Shown here: positions 36,166-44,327 of the stretch, in pieces | Numbering within the stretch: the stretch's first letter is position 1 | Layout of the letters: each line of letters starts with the position of its first letter | Assembly (NCBI GenBank): GCA_045561055.1 | Contig: JBJKYL010000019.1 | Span: forward strand, 248,001-312,000 | Reading direction: 5' to 3' | Length of the DNA stretch: 64,000 nt | From: SMWC01 sp045561055 | GTDB lineage: Bacteria > Pseudomonadota > Gammaproteobacteria > Steroidobacterales > Rariloculaceae | Translations under genes and position numbers: made by a program | Notes under the pieces: model-generated | Seen by the model: the letters and a program-made list of their open reading frames with translations, nothing else | Told to the model about the DNA's origin: nothing | Databases searched by the model: none

Positions 36166-36609
36166 CTACTCGGAAACAGTAATTGTCACGACTTCGGATA
36201 TTATTGGTGGTTGGTGCGGTGTATGTAGCCAGTCGCCGAGTACGAGTTGCAGCGTGTGTTCGCCCGGAGGCAGCTCTAATTCGGTCTCAGTCTGGCCGAG
36301 GCCGTAATGCAGCACATTCTCGGTGGTGGGCAGTGGTAGATTGAAGGTTGGCATTTCGGTGACATCGACCAGCAGATGGTGATGGCCGGTGTTCGGACTT
36401 TGCACGGTGGCCGGGGCAACGCTGAAGTTTCGAAGTCCAAAGCGTACGGTAAATGGCGATGTGACAACCGCGCCGTCAGATGGAGATTGGATATACGCCT
36501 CGGCTCCCTCGGGGGCCGCCGTGCGCGGCATAGCGGGGGCGTCTTGGGCAATCGAGTTTCCGAGCGAAATGCATAGAAGCAGACCCATAATCAGTGTTAT
36601 TGTTTTCAT
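36166..36609 (-). CDS. Secreted DUF4399 protein
   Basis: A 147-residue exported protein: a signal peptide (MKTITLIMGLLLCISLGNS, then IAQ) and one DUF4399 domain. Domain marks are AYIQSPSDGAVVTSPFTVRFG, the PNTGHHHLLVD histidine cluster, and GQTETELELPPGEHTLQLVLGDWLH. The HHH and following residues look like a metal site, but no function is established. It is monocistronic and ends 86 bases before the cysteine synthase start. Confidence 0.85.
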   Translation of the reverse strand: MKTITLIMGLLLCISLGNSIAQDAPAMPRTAAPEGAEAYIQSPSDGAVVTSPFTVRFGLRNFSVAPATVQSPNTGHHHLLVDVTEMPTFNLPLPTTENVLHYGLGQTETELELPPGEHTLQLVLGDWLHTPHQPPIISEVVTITVSE

Positions 36610-36809
36610 TTAAAAACCTATTAAGAAGTGAGCGAAGGGAATATTATCATCTCTAGGGTCTAGGCCCGATGTCAACGTCGGCTGACCTTCGGTCGTTATA
36701 GGAATTGAGTGGGTGGGGCATCTAATATAGGCGTGCCCCTAGCTAATCTCGAGCGAGATAGTGACCTAAAGGACTGAATTTAGTAGGATTTGATAGCGCT
36801 TAGACGTCT

Positions 36810-36873
36810 TATAGGGCAACTAAAGTTGCTATAGGGAACACTGGCACTGAGGTGTCGCGCCGGTCGCGCGACC
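36810..36873. promoter_or_regulatory. Dyad-symmetric sites upstream of the 37-49 kb cluster
   Basis: Within the 280-base gap before the cluster lie a GCAAC / GTTGC inverted repeat with a TAAA loop inside TATAG flanks (about 36810-36833) and a perfect 12-base palindrome GGTCGCGCGACC (36862-36873), 18 bases before the GTG start of the first gene. They could be operator or transcript-leader elements. Function is inferred from position only. Confidence 0.35.
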
Positions 36874-36890
36874 TTAAACGGAGATAGACC

Positions 36891-37856
36891 GTGAACATAG
36901 CTATGATTCGAATGGGCCTGACAGTTTCTGGTGTGGTATTCCTGGTAGCAGGCTGTGTCACGCCGCCGCCTATGCCGCCAATGCCACCGAGTCAGCAGCA
37001 GAGTCAGCAGCCACCGAGTCAGCAGCAGAGTCAGCAGCAGAGTCAGCAGCAGTCTACTCAGGGACAACAGGCTGAGCAGCAGGCGCAGCAGCAGAACCGG
37101 CAGGCGGAGCAACAACGAGCGCAAGGAGAGCAGGCTCAGCAACAGGGTGGACAGCAGGCTCAGCAACAGGGTGGACAGCAGGCCCAGCAACAGGGTGGAC
37201 AGCAGGCCCAGCAACAGGGTGGACAGCAGGCCCAGCAACAGGGTGGACAGCAGGCCCAGCAACAGGGTGGACAGCAGGCCCAGCAACAGGGTGGACAGCA
37301 GTTCGGCGGTTTCCCGGGCCAGACCCCAGGTCAACCGCCATCGGGCGAAGGAAGTGAGGGCTTTCCGGGTCACGGGGGTCAGCAACAGGCACAGCAGGGC
37401 GATTCCGCTAATGAGGATGTTTTTGGTGATGGGTCGGAGATTGGTTCCAGTGGCCAGGTATCAGACGCTGAAAGCGCTTTCGGCCGGTCGCTCGAGGAGT
37501 TCGACGCAATAATGGGAGAAGAGCAGGAGTCGATGGCGCGTTCCGGTGTTGGTACAGCTGCCGATGAGGTGTTCGGTGCAGCCGGTGATCTCGGTAATCC
37601 GATTGGCTCCACCGAGATGCCAACTGGAACAGGAACTACCGGGGGCGAAGACGGATCAAACACACAGAATACTGCGCCGGTTTCTCAGAGCCGCTCTCGT
37701 AACGACGACACCGCAGAGCGGGTTGAGGGCTGTAATGACGAGGATAAAGTTGCTCGCCAGCTCTGTGAAGCAGCTACTGAGGAAGGGGATCCGTTCCTCC
37801 GTGCGGCGCTGTGGAATGAGTACAACGAGTATAAAAACATTATTCTACGGCAGTAG
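36891..37856 (+). CDS. Gln-rich repeat lipoprotein, first gene of the motor-like cluster
   Basis: A 321-residue protein. The N-terminal signal ends in lipobox LVAGC. Residues about 23-140 are low-complexity: Pro-rich, then SQQQ units, then seven near-identical 8-residue units (AQQQGGQQ) encoded by 24-base DNA repeats. The C-terminal half is acidic, and the last 50 residues (CNDEDKVARQLCEAATEEGDPFLRAALW) look like a folded conserved domain. GTG 36891 has GGAG 7 bases upstream. It precedes a second lipoprotein by 17 bases. It could be an extended envelope linker; function unknown. Confidence 0.8.
   Translation: MNIAMIRMGLTVSGVVFLVAGCVTPPPMPPMPPSQQQSQQPPSQQQSQQQSQQQSTQGQQAEQQAQQQNRQAEQQRAQGEQAQQQGGQQAQQQGGQQAQQQGGQQAQQQGGQQAQQQGGQQAQQQGGQQAQQQGGQQFGGFPGQTPGQPPSGEGSEGFPGHGGQQQAQQGDSANEDVFGDGSEIGSSGQVSDAESAFGRSLEEFDAIMGEEQESMARSGVGTAADEVFGAAGDLGNPIGSTEMPTGTGTTGGEDGSNTQNTAPVSQSRSRNDDTAERVEGCNDEDKVARQLCEAATEEGDPFLRAALWNEYNEYKNIILRQ
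37131..37298 (+). repeat. 24-base tandem repeat, seven copies
   Basis: Seven head-to-tail units of 24 bases (CAGGCCCAGCAACAGGGTGG plus ACAG; the first two units read GCT for GCC). The period is a multiple of three, so unit gain or loss keeps the frame and changes the Gln-rich lipoprotein by 8 residues. The units are nearly identical, pointing to recent expansion. Confidence 0.95.
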
Positions 37857-37873
37857 ATCAGAAGAGGTTGGTA

Positions 37874-39226
37874 ATGCGACGAATCGGTGTTTTAGTTTTA
37901 GCAGCTTTTCTGCTCTCGGGTTGCAGTACGAGTGAAGTTCTTGTTGCCCACACTGTTGAGCTTGAATCGGCGACCGAAATTATTCCCGAAGAGCAGTTGC
38001 TAGACGTTTCAATCGTTCTCTTCAACCCGGGAGTGCCCGAGGGCGAGATAGATAAGGATGTACTCGAGGAATTGTTACAGAATGGGACGTTCGTTCACAT
38101 TCGACGTACTGAGTCGAGGTATATGGCGCTGCATCTTAGAGACACGTTGCAGAAGAGCGGGCACTGGGGGGCAGTCTGGGTAACGCCCGAGTCGTCACTG
38201 GCCGCCGACCTCGAGATCAGCGCAGAAATTTTGCACTCCGACGGGGATCGAGTGCACCTAGATGTGCGAGCTGTTGATGCGGCTGGTCGGGTCTGGCTAG
38301 CGAAAGACTACGAGATGTCAACGGCGGCTGGCGCATATAACCGGCGGCGCTACCCAGACTGGGATCCCTACCAGGATCTTTTTAACGAGATAGCCAACGA
38401 TCTGGCTATGGCTCAGACCGACCTTACGCCGCGGGACGCTGAAAATCTCCGTGCAATTGCACAGCTACGTTTCGCTGGGGACATCAGCCCCGAAGCGTAC
38501 GGCGATTATCTCGAGTTAGACCGGCGCGGAGAATATTCGCTAAACCGATTGCCTGCAGACGGTGATTCGCAGTTTGAACGAACTATTCAAGTTCGCGAGC
38601 GCGAGCATCTGTTTATCGAGACGCTGAACGAACACTATGAGGATTTCTATCATAGCGCCGATAATTCCTACAACGGCTGGCGTGAATATGCCCGCGAAGA
38701 GGCCATTGCGATACGTCAGTTGCAACGGTCTAGTCGCTGGCGGACGACAATGGGTATTGCGACGGTCGTAGCGTCGGTAGTCTACGGTGCTAACAGTGAT
38801 GGTGATTTCTCTAGTCGTATGTTGCGCGATGCCATGATGTACACAGGCATGGATCTAATTAAGACGGCCGCTGTGAGACGCGATGAAAAACGCCTTCATA
38901 CGGAAGCGATGGAAGAGTTGTCTACTAGTTTTGACGATGAGGTCAAGCCGATGGTCGTAGAGATCGAAGGTACGCAACATCGCTTGACTGGTACAGCGGA
39001 TGCTCAGTATGAGGAATGGAGGAATCTGCTGCTGGAGCTTTATTTAGCCGAGACCGGCTTTGTTCCTGATGTTGCTGTTTTTACGGAAGCCTTACCTTTA
39101 GCCGAGGAGATAGCTGAAACCGAGGAGCAGGAGGTTGACGTATATATCATCGAGCCGGACGATCTAGAGACGGAAGAGGAAGCTGCTGCGGAGTCAGCAC
39201 CGGAGACCATCGCTGGAGCTACTTAG
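37874..39226 (+). CDS. Lipoprotein of the motor-like cluster
   Basis: A 450-residue protein with lipobox LLSGC (Cys17). The mature N-terminal domain (about 40-200) contains a region resembling curli-type or LPP20-like surface lipoproteins only loosely, so I do not assign it. A hydrophobic stretch MGIATVVASVVYGA lies near residue 295, and the last 60 residues are strongly acidic. GAAGAGG at 37861-37867 places the start at ATG 37874. It follows the Gln-rich lipoprotein and precedes the kinase. Function not recognised; likely an envelope component of the same system. Confidence 0.75.
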   Translation: MRRIGVLVLAAFLLSGCSTSEVLVAHTVELESATEIIPEEQLLDVSIVLFNPGVPEGEIDKDVLEELLQNGTFVHIRRTESRYMALHLRDTLQKSGHWGAVWVTPESSLAADLEISAEILHSDGDRVHLDVRAVDAAGRVWLAKDYEMSTAAGAYNRRRYPDWDPYQDLFNEIANDLAMAQTDLTPRDAENLRAIAQLRFAGDISPEAYGDYLELDRRGEYSLNRLPADGDSQFERTIQVREREHLFIETLNEHYEDFYHSADNSYNGWREYAREEAIAIRQLQRSSRWRTTMGIATVVASVVYGANSDGDFSSRMLRDAMMYTGMDLIKTAAVRRDEKRLHTEAMEELSTSFDDEVKPMVVEIEGTQHRLTGTADAQYEEWRNLLLELYLAETGFVPDVAVFTEALPLAEEIAETEEQEVDVYIIEPDDLETEEEAAAESAPETIAGAT

Positions 39227-39291
39227 AAAAGCTGGGGTTCGCTACTACGGGTTGTAGGCCGCAGCCTAAGGTGCCGCTCTTCCCCCGCGTC

Positions 39292-40107
39292 ATGACCAAG
39301 CATAGTAACGTAATGACTGGTGTTACTCTGAGCGAGGGATTGTTGGTTGGGATGCAGCTTGGTAGGAGCCCTATGGCTGAAATCTGGCGAGCAACAACCG
39401 CAACCGGCGGTCCGGTCGTGCTGAAGATGCCCCGACAGGATTTGCAGCTGGGTGTCGGTGCTGACGAACTCATAAACCGTGAGTATCGAATTCTCGGGTG
39501 CCTCTCTCATGCTAATGTAATAAAACCGCTAGCCTGTATAGATGTAGCAGGGAGACCAGCGCTACTCACGGAATATCTGGGTGGCGGAGACCTCGTACCG
39601 TTTTTAGGAACTCATCCGCGTCAATGGGCGAGGACGGTTCGGGATCTAGCCAGCGCTGTTGTTTATCTTCATGAAAGTGGCGTAGTGCATGGTGATCTAA
39701 AACCTCGTAACGTGCTCTTCGACGAAGCAGGCACCGCGCGACTCATAGATTTTGCATTAGCGGTTGATGGTGTTGGCGTTGTACCGCGCGGAGGCGGAAC
39801 CGCTGCTTACGTTCGTTCTGAGAAATTGCGCAAGGCAGATCCGAAGCCGATCGATGACGCACACGCGTTCGCGGTTTTGCTCTATGAGCTATTTGCTGGA
39901 AGATTACCTTTCGGTGCGGGTCCAGCGCCTGAGGTGTTGCTGCGTGCTGCGCCTCTGCCGGTTGCCGAGCAATTTGGTATCGATCCGCAGGCAGCGAATC
40001 TGGCACGCCTCGTGAATGAGACGCTTCGCTGTAGGCTAGAATTTCGTTCCCAGGGCATGCGGCAATTCCTAGATGCCTTAGAATCTATGTCAACGAGATA
40101 CGAATAA
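39292..40107 (+). CDS. Ser/Thr protein kinase with altered motifs
   Basis: A 271-residue eukaryotic-type kinase domain with no membrane helix. Numbered from ATG 39292: catalytic Lys45 in VVLKMP, Glu64, the catalytic loop HGDLKPRN (133-140; HRD becomes HGD), and DFA at 153-155 instead of DFG. The glycine loop is weak (LGRSPMAEIW) and the APE motif reads RSE. The key Lys, Glu, Asp, Asn and Asp are all kept, so it may be active. Two FHA-type proteins downstream are natural readers of phosphothreonine. GTG 39271 is an alternative start; neither has a clear Shine-Dalgarno. Confidence 0.82.
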   Translation: MTKHSNVMTGVTLSEGLLVGMQLGRSPMAEIWRATTATGGPVVLKMPRQDLQLGVGADELINREYRILGCLSHANVIKPLACIDVAGRPALLTEYLGGGDLVPFLGTHPRQWARTVRDLASAVVYLHESGVVHGDLKPRNVLFDEAGTARLIDFALAVDGVGVVPRGGGTAAYVRSEKLRKADPKPIDDAHAFAVLLYELFAGRLPFGAGPAPEVLLRAAPLPVAEQFGIDPQAANLARLVNETLRCRLEFRSQGMRQFLDALESMSTRYE

Positions 40108-40116
40108 GAGACTTCC

Positions 40117-41643
40117 GTGGCAAATATAGACTCTCAAGCGACCGCTCACGAAGACACGATTATTCCGGTCAATCCCGAATTGACTCGTATCGCGGCTACC
40201 GCTAGTTTTGTACCGCGTGATAAGGGGAGCGGACCACGGCTACTTGTAGGCGTCTCGCTGTTCGTGGCCCTGTTGCTAGCGCTAGTAGTGATTCTTGTTT
40301 TACCTGACTGGGTTGCGAATGAGGAGCCGGAGCACTCAGCGCCGGTCGAGCTGGTCGCCGAGGCGGCGTTGCCCGAGGAAATGCAAGCTCCGGTACTCTC
40401 AGCCGAGGAGCTTGTGGCGTTGCGAGAAGAGGCTGAGACATTACTGGCCAATTTACTGACCCAGCAGGCCCAACTGGATGAACTGGCTGCCGCTGGGTGG
40501 GGTGAAGGCGTCTGGGAGCAGTATCAGGATCGATCGCGTGCTGGTGACGATGCCTATCTCGCGAACGCGTTCCAAGATGCAGTTCCTAACTATGCAGAGG
40601 CATTGGGGTTAGGTGCGCAACTGCTTGAGCGATCTGCGGAAATTGTTGTGTCCGCGCTTAGGGCAGGTAATGCGGCGCTCGATGCCGGCAATGCGCGGTT
40701 GGCTCTTGAGCAATTCCAGCTCGTGCTTGGAATCGATGCGGACAACTCAGCAGCTCAACGTGGACTGAGGCGGGCGGACTCCCTGCCACAGGTGACCGCA
40801 CTGGTTCGGCAGGGAACGGAATTCGAGCGCCAGGGGGATCTAGCGGCAGCGGCAGGTGCATTTCGTAATGCGCTTGGACTCGATCCGGATTGGGCTCCTG
40901 CTCGCTCGGCTCTCGAAACAGTTTCTATGCGGATTGAAAATCAGGAGTTCGATAGGCGTATGTCAGAGGGTTTAAGTGCTCTTGCAACTGAGAATTACGA
41001 TGATGCCTATGATCTTTTTGGAGAGGTGCTTTTAATTCGGCCAGATTCCGTCGATGCGCGCGATGCACAGACTCAGGCGCAGCAGGGTCAGAAATTGGAC
41101 GAAATTGCGCTCGTTGAGGCGCGGGCCTTAGGTTTCGAAACACGAGAACTGTGGGATACTGCGATTCAGCTCTACCGGGGTCTTCTAGAGACCGAAGAGT
41201 CGTTAGCGTTCGCACAGACCGGGCTTGAGCGATCTATGTTAAGAGCTGATCTCGACGCCAAACTAGTAAATTTAATCGATAACCCGACCTTGTTGTTCGA
41301 CGATCGCGTGTTGACTGATGCTGGGGCGCTTTTGGATGACGCGAGGCAGGTGCAGGACGCGGGTGGCCGGCTAACGCAGCAAATTGCAGACCTGGATCAG
41401 TTGATTGTTCTAGCCTCGACGCCGCTTACTATCACGTTTCAGTCGGATGAGCTAACCAGCGTAACCATTTACCGGGTCGGATCGTTTGGAACTTTCGCCG
41501 CAAAAGAAGTTGAACTCCGGCCGGGGAACTATCGGGCCCAAGGTTCTCGTAACGGTTACCGCGATGTTCTTGTGGATTTTATTGTACGGCCAGGGCGCCA
41601 GACTGCGTCGATCGATGTGCGCTGCGCGGAACCAATTCGATGA
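40117..41643 (+). CDS. Membrane-anchored TPR protein
   Basis: A 508-residue protein: cytoplasmic N-terminus of about 40 residues, one membrane helix at 42-63, then a periplasmic part with TPR-like helical pairs (about 185-390; ALEQFQLVLGIDADNSAAQRG, AAGAFRNALGLDPDW, AYDLFGEVLLIRPDS). The last 75 residues are a beta domain resembling PEGA (ELRPGNYRAQGSRNGYRDV). GTG start 9 bases after the kinase gene. Its stop overlaps the next start (ATGA), implying coupled translation. It is probably a scaffold of the cluster's envelope complex. Confidence 0.82.
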   Translation: MANIDSQATAHEDTIIPVNPELTRIAATASFVPRDKGSGPRLLVGVSLFVALLLALVVILVLPDWVANEEPEHSAPVELVAEAALPEEMQAPVLSAEELVALREEAETLLANLLTQQAQLDELAAAGWGEGVWEQYQDRSRAGDDAYLANAFQDAVPNYAEALGLGAQLLERSAEIVVSALRAGNAALDAGNARLALEQFQLVLGIDADNSAAQRGLRRADSLPQVTALVRQGTEFERQGDLAAAAGAFRNALGLDPDWAPARSALETVSMRIENQEFDRRMSEGLSALATENYDDAYDLFGEVLLIRPDSVDARDAQTQAQQGQKLDEIALVEARALGFETRELWDTAIQLYRGLLETEESLAFAQTGLERSMLRADLDAKLVNLIDNPTLLFDDRVLTDAGALLDDARQVQDAGGRLTQQIADLDQLIVLASTPLTITFQSDELTSVTIYRVGSFGTFAAKEVELRPGNYRAQGSRNGYRDVLVDFIVRPGRQTASIDVRCAEPIR

Positions 41644-44075
41644 GTGTAACGAATAATTGGGTTTTAATGATCTCAGTCGGTGGTGAGGAGAGATTTTTTA
41701 GCTCCGATGAGCTACCGGTCTCTATCGGTGGTGAGGCGCATGACGATGTGTACCTACACGGTGTCCCAGGGTCGATGCAGATTAGTGTCCTCGACGGGGC
41801 ATTCTTTCTTCAGGCCGATAGGGATATCCGAAATCTTCGTATCGAAGGCGATCTAGTCTCGGGTTCGAGATGGTTGAAAGACGGAGAGACTATCGCGCTC
41901 GATACCGCGCGTATTAGTTGCTCGCTAGATAGTAGCAAGCTTCAGCTTGCGATATCAGGTGTTGAAACGGGCGGTGATACTGCACCGCCTGACCTAGAGG
42001 AACTCGCGCGTGAAACGCTAGGTCTCGATGAAGTTGAAATCGCACCGATCGCATTTCGGCGGTTGGACGATAAAAAGAGTGATGGTGTTCAGGTTATACC
42101 TAGCCGTAGAAATTTCGTTATAAGTGGAGCATTTGCGGCGCTAGCCGTTATAGGTTGGTTCGCTTTTACGGCGAAGTCCGTGGAAATCATCGTTGAGCCG
42201 TTACCGGAAACAGTTGGTCTGCCAGATACGGTGATGAAGATACGTATGGGCGATCGTCTGTTACTTAGTGCTGGATCCCACCGTGTGGTGGCCGAACTTA
42301 AAGGATATTACCCACTAGACGTAGAGATCGATGTTGGTCTCTCACCTGACCAGACGTTCGAGCTTGAGATGCAGCGGTTGCCAGGGCTTATTTCATTAAC
42401 GACTTTTCCGGAAGCTGCGGCAGAGGTACGTGTCGACGGTCTATCTCTCGGCATAACGCCATTAGCCGATGTCGAAATCATTACCGGTCGCCACCAGCTT
42501 GAATTCATTGCTGAACGCTACTTGACGGAGATGCAGGAGCTCGATGTGATTGGAGCCGGTGAACGGCAGGAGGTCGTCATCGAGCTCACTCCCAATTGGG
42601 CGCCGATAACTGTCACCAGTGAACCGCCGGGTGCTGAAGTTCGCGTTGATGGAAGCGTTACCGGTGAAACGCCGGTGGTGATAGAGCTGAGTGCAGGTGA
42701 GCGCATCGTTGAGCTGCGACTAGGCGGATATAATTCCTGGACCGAGGTTGTCTCTGTCCTGGCTGATCAGCCGCAGTCGTTGCCGTTAGTGGCACTGACT
42801 GAGGCCGATGGTCGTATCGAACTCGTAAGCGACCCGGTTGGTGCCGCCGTAACTGTGGACGGTGAGTATCGTGGGCAGACTCCCTTGGTTGTGCAGCTTT
42901 CTCCTCGACGAGTGCACAATCTGACTCTGACGAAACCCGGGTATAACACGATCGAACAGGATATTTCTGTCGCGGCGGATAGCGACCGCGCGCTAGCTCT
43001 TGAGATGGTGTCGCGTATGGGCATCGTTGAACTGATTAGCGAGCCTACTAATGCAGAGATTTGGGTAGACGGTGAGCAGCGCGGCGTTACTCCAGCCGAA
43101 CTAACTCTGTCTGCAGTTAGGCACAATATCGCGATCCGGCTTGACGGATATGCAGAGCAATCTGATGAGGTGACGCCGCGGCCTGGTTATCCGCTGATTA
43201 TCGATGTGACCCTAGAAGAACTCGACTCGATTATGGGCTCAGGTTATGCGCGGCAGATTCAAACTAGTCTGGGTCAGGAGCTTACCTTGGTTCTACCAGG
43301 GGAGTTCACGATGGGATCGTCGCGTCGAGAACAGGGACGCCGTTCCAACGAAGTTCTGCGCTCCGTATCGATTAGCGAGGCGTTCTACCTCGGTATTCAC
43401 GAGGTTAGTAACGCACAGTTTCGCGAGTTCAGTCCTAGCCACGACTCGGGAAGTTTCGGTAATGACTCTCTGAACGAAGACGATCAGCCTGTAGTTCGTA
43501 TTACCTGGGACGAAGTCGCCGAGTATATGAACTGGCTCAGTATTAGGGATGGGTTGCAACCGGTCTACGAAGAGAATAATGGCGTGTGGAGGCCGGTAAG
43601 GCCACTACGTAACGGTTATCGCTTGCCGAGCGAGGCTGAATGGGCTTGGGCGGCACGATTCGCTGAGCAGGAAGAGCCAACGACGTTCCCGTGGGGGAAC
43701 GGCATGCCACCGCCCGATCGATCGGGTAATTTTGCGGATGTCACTGCGGCTAATACATTGCGACCACACCTCGTGACTTACAACGATAGTTTTATCGTAT
43801 CTGCACCACCCGGCAGCTTTGCGCCGAACGCAGTTGGGATATACGATCTCGGCGGAAATGTTGCGGAATGGGTGCTAGATTTCTGGGAAATCGGGTCGCC
43901 AGAGACTGAAACCGTAGTAGTTGATCCACTTGGTCCCGAGGATGGTAGATTTCATGTGATAAGGGGCTCAAGCTGGCGCAGCGCGCAGATTACGGATCTG
44001 CGCCTTGCATATCGCAACTACAGTGGCGACAACCGCGAAGATATTGGTTTCCGCCTCGCTCGTAATCTGGAATGA
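41640..44075 (+). CDS. FHA-like / PEGA-repeat / SUMF1-like membrane protein
   Basis: An 811-residue protein with clear modules. Residues 1-105: a degenerate FHA-like beta domain. 158-178: membrane helix. About 190-545: four clear PEGA repeats (each with a VDG-x-x-x-G-x-TP core, e.g. EVRVDGSVTGETPVV) after one degenerate unit. About 550-811: a formylglycine-generating-enzyme/SUMF1 fold (PGEFTMGSS, EVSNAQFREF, RLPSEAEWAWAAR, NVAEWVLD, RGSSWR). The catalytic cysteine pair of true FGE is absent near RGSSWRSAQ, so it is probably a non-catalytic binding domain facing the periplasm. It links cytoplasmic phospho-signals to the envelope. Confidence 0.87.
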   Translation: MSVTNNWVLMISVGGEERFFSSDELPVSIGGEAHDDVYLHGVPGSMQISVLDGAFFLQADRDIRNLRIEGDLVSGSRWLKDGETIALDTARISCSLDSSKLQLAISGVETGGDTAPPDLEELARETLGLDEVEIAPIAFRRLDDKKSDGVQVIPSRRNFVISGAFAALAVIGWFAFTAKSVEIIVEPLPETVGLPDTVMKIRMGDRLLLSAGSHRVVAELKGYYPLDVEIDVGLSPDQTFELEMQRLPGLISLTTFPEAAAEVRVDGLSLGITPLADVEIITGRHQLEFIAERYLTEMQELDVIGAGERQEVVIELTPNWAPITVTSEPPGAEVRVDGSVTGETPVVIELSAGERIVELRLGGYNSWTEVVSVLADQPQSLPLVALTEADGRIELVSDPVGAAVTVDGEYRGQTPLVVQLSPRRVHNLTLTKPGYNTIEQDISVAADSDRALALEMVSRMGIVELISEPTNAEIWVDGEQRGVTPAELTLSAVRHNIAIRLDGYAEQSDEVTPRPGYPLIIDVTLEELDSIMGSGYARQIQTSLGQELTLVLPGEFTMGSSRREQGRRSNEVLRSVSISEAFYLGIHEVSNAQFREFSPSHDSGSFGNDSLNEDDQPVVRITWDEVAEYMNWLSIRDGLQPVYEENNGVWRPVRPLRNGYRLPSEAEWAWAARFAEQEEPTTFPWGNGMPPPDRSGNFADVTAANTLRPHLVTYNDSFIVSAPPGSFAPNAVGIYDLGGNVAEWVLDFWEIGSPETETVVVDPLGPEDGRFHVIRGSSWRSAQITDLRLAYRNYSGDNREDIGFRLARNLE

Positions 44076-44127
44076 TTAGCATACAGATCAGTTTAATATT
44101 AGTAGGTTCTAGTCGGGAGAGTTGACG

Positions 44128-44325
44128 ATGCACTTGATAAGAATGTTATTGACGTTGGTAATTCTGCTGGGTCTGTCGTTGTCATCGGTGGGTCAGGATG
44201 CAGAGACGCCGGAAGATGAGGTGCCGTTGCCCCCGCCACCCGAAACGCGGCCACTAGATGAGATATTTATTCCGAGCGAAGAAATCGCTGCTGACGAAGA
44301 AGTGACCTTTCCGGTCAATATTTAA
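44128..44325 (+). CDS. 65-aa exported protein of the motor-like cluster
   Basis: A 65-residue protein: a hydrophobic signal (about 5-21, LLTLVILLGLSLSS), a Pro-rich linker (PLPPPPETRP) and an acidic tail ending EEVTFPVNI. GGGAGAG at 44115-44121 sits 6 bases before ATG 44128. It ends 2 bases before the channel-subunit gene, so the pair are probably coupled. The compact conserved-looking C-terminus suggests a binding peptide. No family recognised. Confidence 0.75.
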   Translation: MHLIRMLLTLVILLGLSLSSVGQDAETPEDEVPLPPPPETRPLDEIFIPSEEIAADEEVTFPVNI

Positions 44326-44327
44326 CT

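Noticed and set aside
37131..37298. CRISPR-like array
   Set aside because: The repeats are directly adjacent without spacers and lie inside a coding sequence; no cas genes are present.
36780..37385. Leu-rich open frame on the minus strand (about 200 codons)
   Set aside because: It is the antisense shadow of the Gln-rich repeat gene: CAG/CAA repeats read as Leu codons. The sense frame has a lipobox, ribosome site and folded C-terminus.
36955..37512. Arg/Ser-rich frame overlapping the same repeats
   Set aside because: Alternate-frame reading of the 24-base repeats with no ribosome site; the neighbouring frame is the real gene.
43270..44075. Active formylglycine-generating enzyme
   Set aside because: The fold is clear but the catalytic cysteines are missing and no sulfatase gene is near.
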